A stretch of DNA of 64,000 bases, from contig NZ_CAAJGM010000110.1 in assembly GCF_900996235.1 (NCBI RefSeq), positions 1-64,000 of the forward strand. Reading direction: 5' to 3'. Positions 7,981 to 17,517 of the stretch are shown one piece after another; positions within the stretch are counted from its first letter, which is position 1; every line of letters begins with the position of its first letter. The notes under the pieces are model-generated. The model saw only the letters and a program-made list of their open reading frames with translations. It made no database searches and was not told the DNA's origin. The stretch comes from Paraburkholderia sp. BCC1885 (lineage in GTDB: Bacteria; Pseudomonadota; Gammaproteobacteria; Burkholderiales; Burkholderiaceae). The position numbers were made by a program, and so were the translations under genes.

Positions 7981-10079
7981 GCGAGGTTCCCCATCGGTGC
8001 GCTCTGCTGGAAAACGGGGCGCATCGTACGCAACTCCTCAAGGCTGATGTGGCAGGCAATTTCGTGCGTTTGCGACGCCCGCCGTACGGGTGGTGCAACG
8101 GTGTCGCAAATCTCGCCAATCTTGCGATGACACCGTGAGGCAAAACGGCATCCCGCCGGTACATTGATCGGGCTTGGGGTTTCGCCGGTCAAGCGGATTC
8201 GATCCTGTTGTTTCACCGACGCGTCCGGACTATGGACCGCTGACAGCAGCGCTTCGGTGTAAGGGTGGTACGGTGGCGCGAAAATTTCCTCCGCGAGCCC
8301 TTTTTCCATGACCCGGCCCAAATACATCACGACAATGCGATCAGCGATATGGCGCACGAGCGCAAGATCGTGGCTGATGAAAAGCATCGTGCTCTGCTGC
8401 TCTTTCTGGATCGCCAGCAGCAACGTGACGATCGCCGCCTGCACCGAGACGTCCAGCGCCGAAACCGGCTCATCGGCAACGATGAGTGATGGATCAGTAG
8501 CAAAAGCGCGAGCGATGGCTATCCGCTGCTTCTGGCCGCCGGACAACTGCGAGGGGCGGCGCTGCGCCAATTCGGCCGGCAATCGCACGAGCTCGAGCAA
8601 TTCCTGCAGGCGTTGCTCGATCGCGGCCTTGTCCTTGTAGCCGCCGAACTTGTGCAACGCACGACGAATAGGCGAAGCCACCGAATGTGATGGATTCAGC
8701 GTGCTGTCCGGGTTCTGGAAAACCATCTGAATCGACTTCAGCATGTCACGAGTGCGCTTTTTCGCAGGGACTTGCGCCAGCTCGATTCCTGCATACTGAA
8801 TGGAACCCGACGTCGCCTCTTCGAGGCCGACAAGCATGCGTGCAAGACTCGACTTGCCGCAGCCGGATTCCCCAACCAGACCCACGATCTCTCCCTTGCC
8901 CACCTCGAACGATACGGATTCGTTGGCTTGCACAGTGCGACGTCCGCCGCCAAGCAGGTACTGCTTGGACACATCAGTGATCGACAATGCCGTTTCATGC
9001 CCGGCCGCAACCGCCACTTCGCCGCCCAAGGCTACGCTTTCGCGCGTCAGGTCCCGCCAGCGTATGCATCGGACCAGATGATCTTCGCTCGCAGCCGGAG
9101 CAAGCGTGATGGCTTCACCACATTTGTCTTTCTGAAAATGGGCGCAGCGCGGCCCAAACGAGCAGCCCTGCGGGCGCTCGGCTGGTGACGGCAGATGGCC
9201 CGGAATAGGCGATAGCGCACGTGCCCCCTTGGCGCTGCCGATTCCCGGAATGCAGCCAAGCAGACCCTGGGTATAGGGGTGGCGAGGCTGCCGGAAGAGC
9301 GTCTGCGTGTCGGCTTCCTCGATCATCTCGCCCGAATACATGATGCCAACCCGGTCGCACGCACTCGCGATCAGGCCGAGATTATGCGAGATGTAAAGAA
9401 GGCTCGTGCCGTATTGCTTGCGCAGGTCGGCGATCAGATCAAGAATCGCGGCCTCGACGGTAACGTCAAGTCCGGTCGTCGGTTCGTCGAGCAACAGCAA
9501 CGCCGGACGCGCGAGCAGGGCCATCGCGATCACGATACGCTGCTGCTGGCCGCCCGATAGTTGATGCGGAAAACGCTTGAGCATCGCCAGCGGATCAGGC
9601 AGCCGGACGTTTTCCAGCATGGTCGCGCACAACTCCCGCGCCTCGGCGCGTGACGAACCCAGATGCCGGCGCGGCACCTCGGCGAGCTGGGCGCCGATGG
9701 TCTTGACCGGATTGAGTGCGCTCATCGGCTCCTGATAGACCATGGCCACGCGACGGCCACGAATCGCCCGCAGCTTCTCCGCACTTGCTCCCACGAGCTC
9801 TTCGCCCTCAAAGCGGATGCTGCCGCCCGTGACGCGCCCGGTACTGCCCAGGTACCCCATCACCGCCATGGCCGTCGTAGTCTTCCCGCAGCCTGACTCG
9901 CCCACCAGCCCGTAGCTCTCGCCCGGAGCGATGCTCAGCGACACGTCAGGCACGGCTACTACCGACTCGTAGCGCCCACGATATTCAATCCGAAGATTAC
10001 GGATTTCCAGTAAAGCCTTGTTATCCGGCGTCGGCGTGTTGCGATTCTCAAGCACGCCGGCGTCAATGATTGCATTCAT
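7977..10079 (-). CDS. ABC transporter ATPase, fused DppD-DppF type
   Basis: A 700-residue double ATPase that would energise the permeases encoded just upstream. Domain one (about 25-275) has Walker A GESGCGKTT, signature LSGGQQQR and Walker B LLLLDEPTTGLD. Domain two (about 365-615) has GESGCGKSS, LSGGQKQR and LIVADEPVSALD. Each domain is followed by the oligopeptide/dipeptide-importer C-terminal segment with a cysteine group (CSFGPRCAHF, CRFASRCHRK), which in this family can bind an iron-sulfur cluster. The start overlaps the permease stop codon as ATGA. In many systems these are two genes; here they are one. Confidence 0.95.
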   Translation of the reverse strand: MNAIIDAGVLENRNTPTPDNKALLEIRNLRIEYRGRYESVVAVPDVSLSIAPGESYGLVGESGCGKTTTAMAVMGYLGSTGRVTGGSIRFEGEELVGASAEKLRAIRGRRVAMVYQEPMSALNPVKTIGAQLAEVPRRHLGSSRAEARELCATMLENVRLPDPLAMLKRFPHQLSGGQQQRIVIAMALLARPALLLLDEPTTGLDVTVEAAILDLIADLRKQYGTSLLYISHNLGLIASACDRVGIMYSGEMIEEADTQTLFRQPRHPYTQGLLGCIPGIGSAKGARALSPIPGHLPSPAERPQGCSFGPRCAHFQKDKCGEAITLAPAASEDHLVRCIRWRDLTRESVALGGEVAVAAGHETALSITDVSKQYLLGGGRRTVQANESVSFEVGKGEIVGLVGESGCGKSSLARMLVGLEEATSGSIQYAGIELAQVPAKKRTRDMLKSIQMVFQNPDSTLNPSHSVASPIRRALHKFGGYKDKAAIEQRLQELLELVRLPAELAQRRPSQLSGGQKQRIAIARAFATDPSLIVADEPVSALDVSVQAAIVTLLLAIQKEQQSTMLFISHDLALVRHIADRIVVMYLGRVMEKGLAEEIFAPPYHPYTEALLSAVHSPDASVKQQDRIRLTGETPSPINVPAGCRFASRCHRKIGEICDTVAPPVRRASQTHEIACHISLEELRTMRPVFQQSAPMGNLA

Positions 10080-10951
10080 GGTTTCCAGGCCTCCCGCATG
10101 CCGTCGGCCAACAGGTTGAATCCAAGTACAAGGCTCACGATCGCGACCGACGGTGCAATCGACATCAGCGGCCAGACGTTGATGACAGTCGTAGTTTCAC
10201 GGACCATGCCACCCCAGTCCGGATTGGGCGGGGGAAGGCCCAGCCCGAGGAAACCGAGCACACCGATTGTGATGATCGTGTAGCCGATACGCAGGCACGC
10301 ATCGACCAGCAGCGGACCGCGGCAGTTGGGCAGCAGCTCGCAGACGATGATGTAAAAGGTGCTCTCTGCGCGTAGACGCGCTGCCGCCACGTATTCCTGC
10401 TGCTTGAGATCGAGCACGAGCCCGCGCACGATGCGGCCAATGCCGGGCGCCGAAGCGATCGTCGTCGCAATGACGATATTGACGACCGAGGCTCCAACGT
10501 TGGCAATCAGGATCACATAGAGGATGAGCACCGGAAACGCGAGTACCAGGTCGGAAAAACGGTCAACCAGCGCCTCAATCCAGCCGCCGAAGTAACCTGC
10601 GAGCATGCCGAGCGTGATGCCTGCGACCATTGCAACCGCCACGGACAGCGGCGCCACCATCAGCACCGTGCGGGCGCCAAATATCAGACGGGAAAGAATG
10701 TCTCTTCCAAGGATGTCCGTACCGAGCCAGTGAGCCGCCGAGGGCGTCGGATCGGCCATGGCCATCGCGTCCTGAGCCGTCGGTGACGGCAGTGGCAACA
10801 CAGGCGCCAGTACGGCCAGTACGATCCAGAAAACGATCAATGACAGCCCGACTACCGCGGTGGGAGAGCTGAAAAGTCGAGTCCATGCGCGCCTTGGCGC
10901 AAGTGAGGTACGCACCGCTAGCGGCACGACACTGGGATCAATCGAAGACAT
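10076..10951 (-). CDS. ABC transporter permease, DppC type
   Basis: Inner-membrane permease of 291 residues from the dipeptide/oligopeptide/nickel importer family. An N-terminal membrane segment (about 33-53, VVGLSLIVFWIVLAVLAPVLP) is followed by the family segment HWLGTDILGRDILSRLIFGA, then five further hydrophobic segments with the EAA-type loop (VAAARLRAESTFYII). It starts four bases after the DppB-type permease ends and overlaps the ATPase gene. Together with the other permease it should form the membrane channel for the substrate delivered by the 12048-13736 protein. Confidence 0.94.
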   Translation of the reverse strand: MSSIDPSVVPLAVRTSLAPRRAWTRLFSSPTAVVGLSLIVFWIVLAVLAPVLPLPSPTAQDAMAMADPTPSAAHWLGTDILGRDILSRLIFGARTVLMVAPLSVAVAMVAGITLGMLAGYFGGWIEALVDRFSDLVLAFPVLILYVILIANVGASVVNIVIATTIASAPGIGRIVRGLVLDLKQQEYVAAARLRAESTFYIIVCELLPNCRGPLLVDACLRIGYTIITIGVLGFLGLGLPPPNPDWGGMVRETTTVINVWPLMSIAPSVAIVSLVLGFNLLADGMREAWKP

Positions 10952-10955
10952 GGGA

Positions 10956-11981
10956 TTACCTCACACGGATCCGTGGGTTGAGCAGCATGTACCCGAGGTC
11001 GCCGAGGAATTGCGTGAGGACCGCGACGAATACCGTAACCAGGGTGGCAGCCTCGAGCGTGGCGATGTCACCGAACATGCTTGAATCGAGCAGCATCCTG
11101 CCGAAGCCGGGATAGGCAAAGACCATTTCAGTCACCACCACGCCGCCGATCAGGAAGTTAATTTGCAGTAGCAGCACGGTGAATGGCGCAATCATCGCGT
11201 TTCTCAATGCGTGCCCAAGAATGACCTGTCGGGGACTCAGCCCCTTGAGGATTGCAGTGCGGATGTATGGCTTTTCCATCACCCCGATCATCGACACGCG
11301 AATCATCCGGGCCACATAGCCGAAGTCGTAGAGCACCAGCACCGCTACCGGCAGCACCATCTGCGATGCGATAGACCAGTGGCCGCCCTCATTGCTATCA
11401 AGAGGGCTTGTGCCCGGTAAGATCGGCCAGAGAATCACAAACAGCGTCACCAAAAAGACGCCGGACGCGAACTCCGGAATTGACGTGAAGGTAATGCAGA
11501 CAACAGAGAGGATGCGGTCGAGCGCACCTCCCTCCCTGAGTCCCGACAGGATGCCGAACAACATGGAGAGCGGCACGATCAGCGCGAACGCGATACCCGC
11601 CAGCAACGCCGTGTGCCCGAGGCGCTTCCACATGACGTCGTTGACCGGGAGCTTGTAGAGCGTCGAGTATCCGAAGTTGCCAAAGTAGCGGGATCCGCGC
11701 GGATCGGTGAAACCCAGTCCATTAGCTGGGTCCTCAAGAGGATCCGGCATGACACCGGCAAGAACGCCGAGCCAGCGACCATAACGGACCATCAGAGGAT
11801 CGTCTGCATGCATACGCTGGGCGAGCAAATCCACTTGCTGCTGCGTCGCATACGGCCCAAGAGTACGGCGCGCAACACTTCCTGGCGTGAACTCCGAGAC
11901 TGCGAAGACGATGAACGATGCACACAGCATCGTGACCATCATCAAGGTGATGCGCTTAACGAGAAATGAAGCCATGGCCAC
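10956..11981 (-). CDS. ABC transporter permease, DppB type
   Basis: Inner-membrane permease (up to 341 residues), partner of the DppC-type protein. It begins with the usual short cytoplasmic N-terminus and first membrane segment (SFLVKRITLMMVTMLCASFI), has a large periplasmic part, and carries the EAA loop around YIRTAILKGLSPRQVILGHA before the last membrane segments. The start is either GTG 11981 (weak GAG ten bases upstream) or ATG 11975, two codons inside. It lies 66 bases after the binding-protein gene. Confidence 0.93.
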   Translation of the reverse strand: MAMASFLVKRITLMMVTMLCASFIVFAVSEFTPGSVARRTLGPYATQQQVDLLAQRMHADDPLMVRYGRWLGVLAGVMPDPLEDPANGLGFTDPRGSRYFGNFGYSTLYKLPVNDVMWKRLGHTALLAGIAFALIVPLSMLFGILSGLREGGALDRILSVVCITFTSIPEFASGVFLVTLFVILWPILPGTSPLDSNEGGHWSIASQMVLPVAVLVLYDFGYVARMIRVSMIGVMEKPYIRTAILKGLSPRQVILGHALRNAMIAPFTVLLLQINFLIGGVVVTEMVFAYPGFGRMLLDSSMFGDIATLEAATLVTVFVAVLTQFLGDLGYMLLNPRIRVR

Positions 11982-12047
11982 AGAAACTCACAGTTGGTAC
12001 CCTCTTGCGACATCCGGTACCGCGCCTCAGCGGCGCGGTTTATAAGC

Positions 12048-13736
12048 TCAAGCACTCACAGCGTACTGATTCGCGAAGATGTATTGCGACGGATGAACAG
12101 AAAAGCCTTTGACCTTCTTGTCCATGACCGTCGAAAACGCACGCCAGAAAGGCTGTACGATTGGACCATCCTCCTGCATCAGCTTCTCAATCTTGGCCAT
12201 CACCAGGCTGCGCTTCTTCGGGTCGAGAATGCCGTCGGCCTGATCAAGCAGCGCATCGAATTCAGGGTTCGCGTAACCTGACTCATTCCACGCGGCATTG
12301 GACCGGTACGCAAGGGAGAGTGTCATCACGCCAAGCGGACGATGGCCCCAGCCGGTCAGGCTAAACGGCACCTTCGTCCAGACTTCCCAGTACTGAGCGC
12401 TAGGCAGCGGCTTGATCGTCACCTTTACGCCGATGTCCTTGAACTGTTCAGCCAAAGCCTGGACCGTGTTCAGCTCCCAGATCGGATCAGGACGCGTCAC
12501 CATATCGATCTCGAAGCCGTTCGGATAACCCGCCTCGGCCAGCAGCTTCTTTGCCTGTTCAACGTCCCGGCCGTATTTTGGCAAGGGAAAGTATTCGGGG
12601 TGTACCGGCGCAACGTGGTGATCCTCAGCCGAGGTACCCGCGCCGAGCAGAGATGTTGCGATGATTTTCTGATGGTCGATCGCAAGCTTCATGGCCTTGC
12701 GCACGCGAGGGTCGCCCAGGATCTTGTGATCGACACGCATACGCGCCACGCCGGTCTGCGAAGTCAGCACGCTATACGGTTGTACGTGAGGCAAGCGCTT
12801 CATGGCATTCACCTGAACCGCGTCAGCCTCGGAGAGGCCGTCCACCTGCTGCGAGGCCATTGCCGAGATTCCAGCACCAGCGTTGTCTCCAAGGTCAATG
12901 AACTCAAACGTGTCGAGATAGGGACCGGTGCCCCAGTAGTCCTTGCGCGCCTTGTACGTCGCACCCTTGCCCACCGTGTATGAGGTAAGTTCGAATGGTC
13001 CGGTGCCGTTGGCGCCAGGACCGAACATGCCCTTGTCGGCCGGATCGATGATGAACATCGCGTAATGGAACAGATGTTCCGGGACGGCAATCTGCGGAGC
13101 AAAACAGTTCAGCCTGACCGTGAGGTCATCGACTTTTTCGATCGCGTGATCGGACCACAAGCGGCTCGACTTTTTCGGCTTCCCGCTCGCGTCCTTTTCG
13201 CCAGCGTCGTATTCCTGAACGAGATATCCAGTGAACAATCCAAGCTGGGACGAACCGACAGCGGGATCGCAAACGCGCTTGAGGTTCCACACGACGTCGT
13301 CTGCATTAAGCGCGCGGCCGTTGTGCCACTTCACGTTCTTGCGGATGTGCAGCGTCCAGGTCTTGAGGTCGTCGCTTGCCTCCCACCGCTCCAGCAAATA
13401 CGGACGCGTGATATTGTCGTTGCCCGTGAACGTCAGAAACTCGCACACCTGGCGGATCACGTTTGATTTTTCGGCGAAATCGGCTTGGTGCGGACTCTTG
13501 ATTTCCATGCAACGCATCCCGATTCGGAGATGGCCGCCTTTAGGCAGTGCATCGGCAGCTTGCGCCTCGCCAATGAATGGATTTGCCTCACCACTCAGCG
13601 TGTATGCCGTGACGGCCGACAATCCGAGCAACGTTGCAGTGCGCAGAAAATGACGGCGCGAGATAGTCCCGCTCTTCAGGTCCTCGACGAGAACTGGGAT
13701 ATAAGGATGCTGCGTTGGTCTGGAATTCCTGGACAC
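12048..13736 (-). CDS. ABC transporter substrate-binding protein, family 5, Tat-exported
   Basis: Periplasmic binding protein of the oligopeptide/dipeptide (SBP_bac_5) type, 562 residues from the chosen start. The start is GTG 13736 because GGAG lies eight bases upstream; the upstream extension to 13841 has no family similarity. A twin-arginine signal (SRRHFLRTATLLG) sits at about residues 26-38, after an unusually long hydrophilic lead, and cleavage probably follows AQAADA. Family segments include WTLHIRKNVKWHNG and DPRVRKAMKLAIDHQKI. Tat export suggests folding before export. First gene of the operon, it should set which compound is imported. Confidence 0.93.
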   Translation of the reverse strand: MSRNSRPTQHPYIPVLVEDLKSGTISRRHFLRTATLLGLSAVTAYTLSGEANPFIGEAQAADALPKGGHLRIGMRCMEIKSPHQADFAEKSNVIRQVCEFLTFTGNDNITRPYLLERWEASDDLKTWTLHIRKNVKWHNGRALNADDVVWNLKRVCDPAVGSSQLGLFTGYLVQEYDAGEKDASGKPKKSSRLWSDHAIEKVDDLTVRLNCFAPQIAVPEHLFHYAMFIIDPADKGMFGPGANGTGPFELTSYTVGKGATYKARKDYWGTGPYLDTFEFIDLGDNAGAGISAMASQQVDGLSEADAVQVNAMKRLPHVQPYSVLTSQTGVARMRVDHKILGDPRVRKAMKLAIDHQKIIATSLLGAGTSAEDHHVAPVHPEYFPLPKYGRDVEQAKKLLAEAGYPNGFEIDMVTRPDPIWELNTVQALAEQFKDIGVKVTIKPLPSAQYWEVWTKVPFSLTGWGHRPLGVMTLSLAYRSNAAWNESGYANPEFDALLDQADGILDPKKRSLVMAKIEKLMQEDGPIVQPFWRAFSTVMDKKVKGFSVHPSQYIFANQYAVSA

Positions 13737-13823
13737 TGCGTTTTCTCCGGATGAATGGGCGGGCTGGCAATGAACGACTGATGGAAGGTTACGGCGATTC
13801 GACTTTTTGAAAAAAACGCATAT

Positions 13824-13850
13824 GCGACATTTCAGGTACAAAAAGCGACA
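13824..13850 (-). promoter_or_regulatory. Direct-repeat operator candidate (TGTCGC x2) upstream of the catabolic operon
   Basis: On the minus strand TGTCGC occurs twice, in direct orientation, with start-to-start spacing of 21 bases (two helical turns), about 90-115 bases upstream of the GTG at 13736. TGTCG-type direct half-sites are known for AraC-family regulators with a DJ-1/PfpI-like N-terminal domain, for example ArgR of Pseudomonas aeruginosa. The gene for just such a regulator begins to be read at 14915 and ends 51 bases from the repeats. Binding is inferred, not shown. Confidence 0.45.
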
Positions 13851-13901
13851 TCACCGATGTTTGACGAGACGCTCGCCAGCTACGCTACCGAGGCGTCGTA
13901 A

Positions 13902-14915
13902 TCAGGCCGCCGCCGCACGGCGCATCACGCCGCCCTGTCGCACTTCACGTGGGGTGTTGCCGTAGTGCGCCCGGTAGATCCGCCCGAAACGCGACACCGA
14001 CATGTAGCCGCAAATCTGGGCAACGTCGGAAATGGCGAGGTCGGTCTGCAGGATCAGATCATGAGCGCGGGCCATGCGCAGACCCGCATAAAAGGCCGAG
14101 GGGGTTTTGCCCAGATGAGTAACAAACAGGCGTTCGATCTGGCGGGTCGACAGCTGCACACGTCGCGCCAGTACCTGTAGGTCGACGGGATTCTGGATGC
14201 TCGACTCCATTACCTTCACGACTTCCAGCAGCTTGGGATTTCGAATCCCGAAGCGGGTCTGCGCGGGCAACCGCTGTGAAGAATTCTGCTGACGAATCTC
14301 GGGGTGGTTAAACTGATCCGAGATGGCGTCGGCAATATCGCGCCCTTTGGTGGCTGCGATGAGGTACAGCATCATGTCAAGCGTCACCGTTCCGCCCGAG
14401 GACGTGATGAATGGGCCATCGACAGCGAAAATGGCGTTGGAGGCGACGCTGCGGGGGAATTCCTCCTGAAAAGCCGCGAGCAATTCCCAATGGACCGCAC
14501 ACCGACGCCCGTGCAGCAGGCCGGCCTTCCCAATCAGAAACTGGCCTGCACAAATTCCTCCGAGCACACATCCCCGGCTATGCAACGCTCGAAGCCACTT
14601 GAATACAGCGGGCTTGTATGCTTTGGTGTGGTTCAGGCCCGCGCACAGGATCACCAGATCGCACGCGGGCATGTCTGCAATCGAGTAGTCGATTGGGATC
14701 GGTAGGCCGGCGCTTGAGTAAACGGGCGCGCCATCCATCGACAGAAAAATCCACTTGTAGAGCGCGCGCCCCGCGATGCGATTCGCCTGCCGCAAAGGAT
14801 CGATCGCGGCAGCAAACGTCATCATCGGGAAATCGGGGACGAGGTAAAAGCCGACGCGCAGCGGCTCGCTCGCCGCTGCGATCATTTCGAGGGCGTTATC
14901 GGAGACTTGTTGCAT
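13902..14915 (-). CDS. GlxA family transcriptional regulator (DJ-1/PfpI domain plus AraC HTH)
   Basis: A 337-residue DNA-binding regulator. Residues about 18-190 form a DJ-1/PfpI-like domain (VGFYLVPDFPMMTFAAAIDP, nucleophile-elbow-like GGICAGQFLIG) that probably senses a ligand. Residues about 235-330 carry two AraC-type helix-turn-helix motifs (VLARRVQLSTRQIERLFVTH and DVAQICGYMSVSRFGRIYRA). Relatives such as ArgR, GbdR and CdhR activate catabolism of amino acids or quaternary amines. Its position directly upstream of the ABC importer operon, on the same strand, and the direct repeats between them suggest it activates that operon in response to the imported compound or a product. Confidence 0.93.
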   Translation of the reverse strand: MQQVSDNALEMIAAASEPLRVGFYLVPDFPMMTFAAAIDPLRQANRIAGRALYKWIFLSMDGAPVYSSAGLPIPIDYSIADMPACDLVILCAGLNHTKAYKPAVFKWLRALHSRGCVLGGICAGQFLIGKAGLLHGRRCAVHWELLAAFQEEFPRSVASNAIFAVDGPFITSSGGTVTLDMMLYLIAATKGRDIADAISDQFNHPEIRQQNSSQRLPAQTRFGIRNPKLLEVVKVMESSIQNPVDLQVLARRVQLSTRQIERLFVTHLGKTPSAFYAGLRMARAHDLILQTDLAISDVAQICGYMSVSRFGRIYRAHYGNTPREVRQGGVMRRAAAA

Positions 14916-15457
14916 CTTCAGTTGACCTGCGATCGTTTTTGAGTGCCCGCTAACTTGCTCTCAGACGAGTGCAACTGTCAACGTGCGGTTTCGACAAGAT
15001 GCTCTTTCTAGCCTCCACCATAGTACTTCGCCAATATGGCCGAGAGTACGTGGTCCGCTCCCCCAAGAGCGCAAGCTGGACGTGTGCGTCGGCCCGGCCG
15101 ACAAGATGCGCGAGGATTCACTTTGATTCAAGCCGATAGGGAGAAACGGCGGTGAAATCGTCAAGGCAACGCTGGCCTCTGAGGCGACAGTGCTGTCCTT
15201 TTTTTGTTGGCGTCCTGTTGATGCGGCCGTCAAAGCCGGCGTGAGAACCCAGAATCCGTCACGCTCAAGGATTATTGATCCGTTCAGCGTTGCTTTTTTC
15301 AGCCTTAGGTCAACGCAGTAGAGACCGCCGCCGTCGGCGTAGTGGCCCGACGTCACGTCCTCCCATGTTGCCCTCCATTCCTGCCCACAAACCGCTTTGA
15401 AATGGGCGACCTGGAGGACATCGGCGGAAAAGGTCGGAATGGCCGGGAAGGCCCAAG
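14916..15457. other. Gene-poor stretch downstream of selC; possible integrase relic
   Basis: No convincing intact gene in 542 bases. On the minus strand a frame open from the selC 3' end contains GHYADGGGLYCVD at about 15310-15350. This resembles the N-terminal motif of P4-type tyrosine integrases (G-x-Y-x-D-G-x-G-L-Y), but the sequence after it does not continue as an integrase and has no catalytic residues. Integrase genes commonly start just past a tRNA 3' end, and selC is a known P4-type target, so a decayed integrase is a reasonable but weak guess. The promoter of the GlxA-type regulator must also lie here. Confidence 0.25.
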
Positions 15458-15553
15458 TGGCGGAAGGCAACCGGAGTCGAACCGATCAGGGAGTGTCTGA
15501 CACCCCCTACTGAGTTTGAAGCTCAGCCGCACCACCAGATGCGAATGCCTTCC
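15458..15553 (-). tRNA. selC: tRNA-Sec (anticodon TCA)
   Basis: A 96-base selenocysteine tRNA, including encoded CCA. The eight-base-pair acceptor stem (GGAAGGCA with TGCCTTCC), discriminator G, anticodon loop CTTCAAA with anticodon TCA, a long variable arm (GGGGGTGTCAGACACTCCC region) and T arm GGTTCGACTCC match bacterial tRNA-Sec; E. coli selC is 95 bases. It lies 41 bases downstream of selB on the same strand, so it may be co-transcribed with selAB. It is charged with serine and converted to selenocysteinyl-tRNA by SelA. Confidence 0.97.
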
Positions 15554-15594
15554 TTCATACACCAGGCAACACTTTCGAAAATCAAACGACCCGC

Positions 15595-17517
15595 TTATAG
15601 CGTCTCGAGCAAACGGCTATCGGCGCGCACGAGCCGAAGCTCGCGCTGAAAGCGAGTATATCCAACGCGGTCGAAGAACTCCAAAATCTGAATCGCGCGC
15701 TTGCGGCCCAGACCGCTGGCATCACGAAACGCGGAGGCCCCCAGTGCGCCGTCATGCTGTCCTGCAAGCGACGCGATTAGGACTGCCAATTCGCGCACCG
15801 CGTCCGGATGATAAAACAGATCGCGCACCACCTGATAAAGCTCGCCACGCCGCGAGAGCTTGCGCAAAAGTTGCCGCACGTGCTCCTCCGGCGTCTGCGT
15901 CTCCTTCGCCAGATCGCGTACCCACGGCGGATCGAAACGTCCTTGCGCGATCAAGGGCAATAGCTTCGCGGCTAACACCGCCTCGCTCGCATCGAGCGTC
16001 ACGGTATGCGCCGGAAGATGCAACCACGCGCCGCTTCTCACCACCACACCTTCGTCGATGAGCGCGTCGACCAGCGCGCGCCACAGCGGTTCAGTGACGA
16101 GCGGCGCCGCCATACGCCGTAAGCGGGCGGCATCCGGTCCCTGCTCGTCCGGCATCCGCGCGTGAAACTGCTGTAATGTGCTCACGATTTGCGCGCACAG
16201 TGCTTCCCAATGATGGCGTAACACGATCACCGCATCGTCTGCCGCCTTGCCGTGCAGCGCAATGGTCAGCGCTGTCTGCGGCAATTTCAGCAACGAAACG
16301 GGTAGTCCCGTCAGATGCAGCAAGGTCGAGCGCAACGTGCCGCGCGGCGCCTGCTCGAGCAACGGCTCGAGTGTTCCCGCGTCGAGCCAGCTTTGCAGTG
16401 CATCGAGCCATGCGCGTCGTTCAGGCGTGCGGCGCTTGCGCGCCGGCCCGAACGGATCGAGCACGCGGCCACCGCCCACGGTGCGCGTGGCCTGGGCATT
16501 ACGCACGATAAAACGATCGCCCGGCAACGCACACACGGGCGCGTCGAATACGAGTTGTACGCGCGCGGTGTCACCCGCGCACAAGCTCTCTCCCTCCAGC
16601 AACGCCACATGGACCACCCGATGCATCGTGCCGATATGCACGTGCAGTGGCGTCCAATGTTGCAGCGTGAGGCCGGCGTCGGCCAATAACGTGAGTTCGA
16701 CGTCGAGCCGTTCCGACGACCCGGCCAGCGCCGCATCGACGATCCAGTCGCCACGCGCAATTGCGTCCTTGTCGATGCCGGTGAGATTGAGGGCGCAGCG
16801 TTGTCCCGCATGTCCCGTGTCGGTGCTGCGATTTTGCGCGTGAATGCTGCGCACGCGCACCGGCATCGCGGACGGCGCGAGCATCATCGTGTCGCCCGTT
16901 CTCACATGCCCGGCAAATACGGTGCCGGTCACAATCGTGCCTTGCCCTTGCAGCGTAAAGACACGATCCACCGCCAGACGAAACAGGCCGTCATCGCGGC
17001 GTGCATGCCAATGCAGCGCCGCTTCGCGCAGATGAGCGCTCAGTTGCGCCACACCCGGATCGTCAGACTGCGTGGCGTTGGTTTCGAATAGCGGCGCGTC
17101 GGCGAGCGAAGTCGGTGCCAGCCAGGCGCGGATTTCCGCGCCTACCTGTGCGAGGCGCGCCGTATCGACGCGATCCGTCTTGGTCAAGGCAACCGCAGCG
17201 TGGCTCACGCCGAGCAGTTGCAGGATCGCCAGGTGTTCGCGCGTTTGCGGCATGACGCCATCGTCGGCGGCAATCACAAGCAACGCGAAGTCGATTCCGC
17301 ACGCGCCCGCAGCCATTGTATGCACCAGCTTCTCGTGACCGGGCACGTCGATCATGCCGAGCACATCGCCGTTGTCCAACGGCGTGTACGCATAGCCCAA
17401 TTCGATTGAAATGCCGCGCGCCTTTTCTTCCTTCAGTCTGTCGGTATCGACACCGGTCAGCGCGCGAACCAAGGTGGTCTTGCCATGATCGATATGCCCG
17501 GCAGTGCCGACGATCAT
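15595..17517 (-). CDS. selB: Selenocysteine-specific translation elongation factor SelB
   Basis: GTPase that brings Sec-tRNA to UGA codons by binding both the tRNA and the SECIS hairpin in the mRNA. The N-terminus [16 protein letters not shown] (G1) and DVPGHEK (G3) are clear, followed by TKTD (G4), beta-barrel domains and C-terminal winged-helix domains. It is 640 residues, slightly longer than the E. coli protein. ATG 17517 is chosen because it overlaps the selA stop as ATGA; an upstream ATG six codons earlier would only add MRRGAR. Its client in this window is the formate dehydrogenase at 21537-24608. Confidence 0.96.
   Translation of the reverse strand: MIVGTAGHIDHGKTTLVRALTGVDTDRLKEEKARGISIELGYAYTPLDNGDVLGMIDVPGHEKLVHTMAAGACGIDFALLVIAADDGVMPQTREHLAILQLLGVSHAAVALTKTDRVDTARLAQVGAEIRAWLAPTSLADAPLFETNATQSDDPGVAQLSAHLREAALHWHARRDDGLFRLAVDRVFTLQGQGTIVTGTVFAGHVRTGDTMMLAPSAMPVRVRSIHAQNRSTDTGHAGQRCALNLTGIDKDAIARGDWIVDAALAGSSERLDVELTLLADAGLTLQHWTPLHVHIGTMHRVVHVALLEGESLCAGDTARVQLVFDAPVCALPGDRFIVRNAQATRTVGGGRVLDPFGPARKRRTPERRAWLDALQSWLDAGTLEPLLEQAPRGTLRSTLLHLTGLPVSLLKLPQTALTIALHGKAADDAVIVLRHHWEALCAQIVSTLQQFHARMPDEQGPDAARLRRMAAPLVTEPLWRALVDALIDEGVVVRSGAWLHLPAHTVTLDASEAVLAAKLLPLIAQGRFDPPWVRDLAKETQTPEEHVRQLLRKLSRRGELYQVVRDLFYHPDAVRELAVLIASLAGQHDGALGASAFRDASGLGRKRAIQILEFFDRVGYTRFQRELRLVRADSRLLETL

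Noticed and set aside
14961..15470. 170-codon open frame starting in the tRNA-Sec 3' end as an intact gene
   Set aside because: It overlaps the tRNA, and only a 13-residue stretch resembles an integrase; it is kept only as a possible relic.
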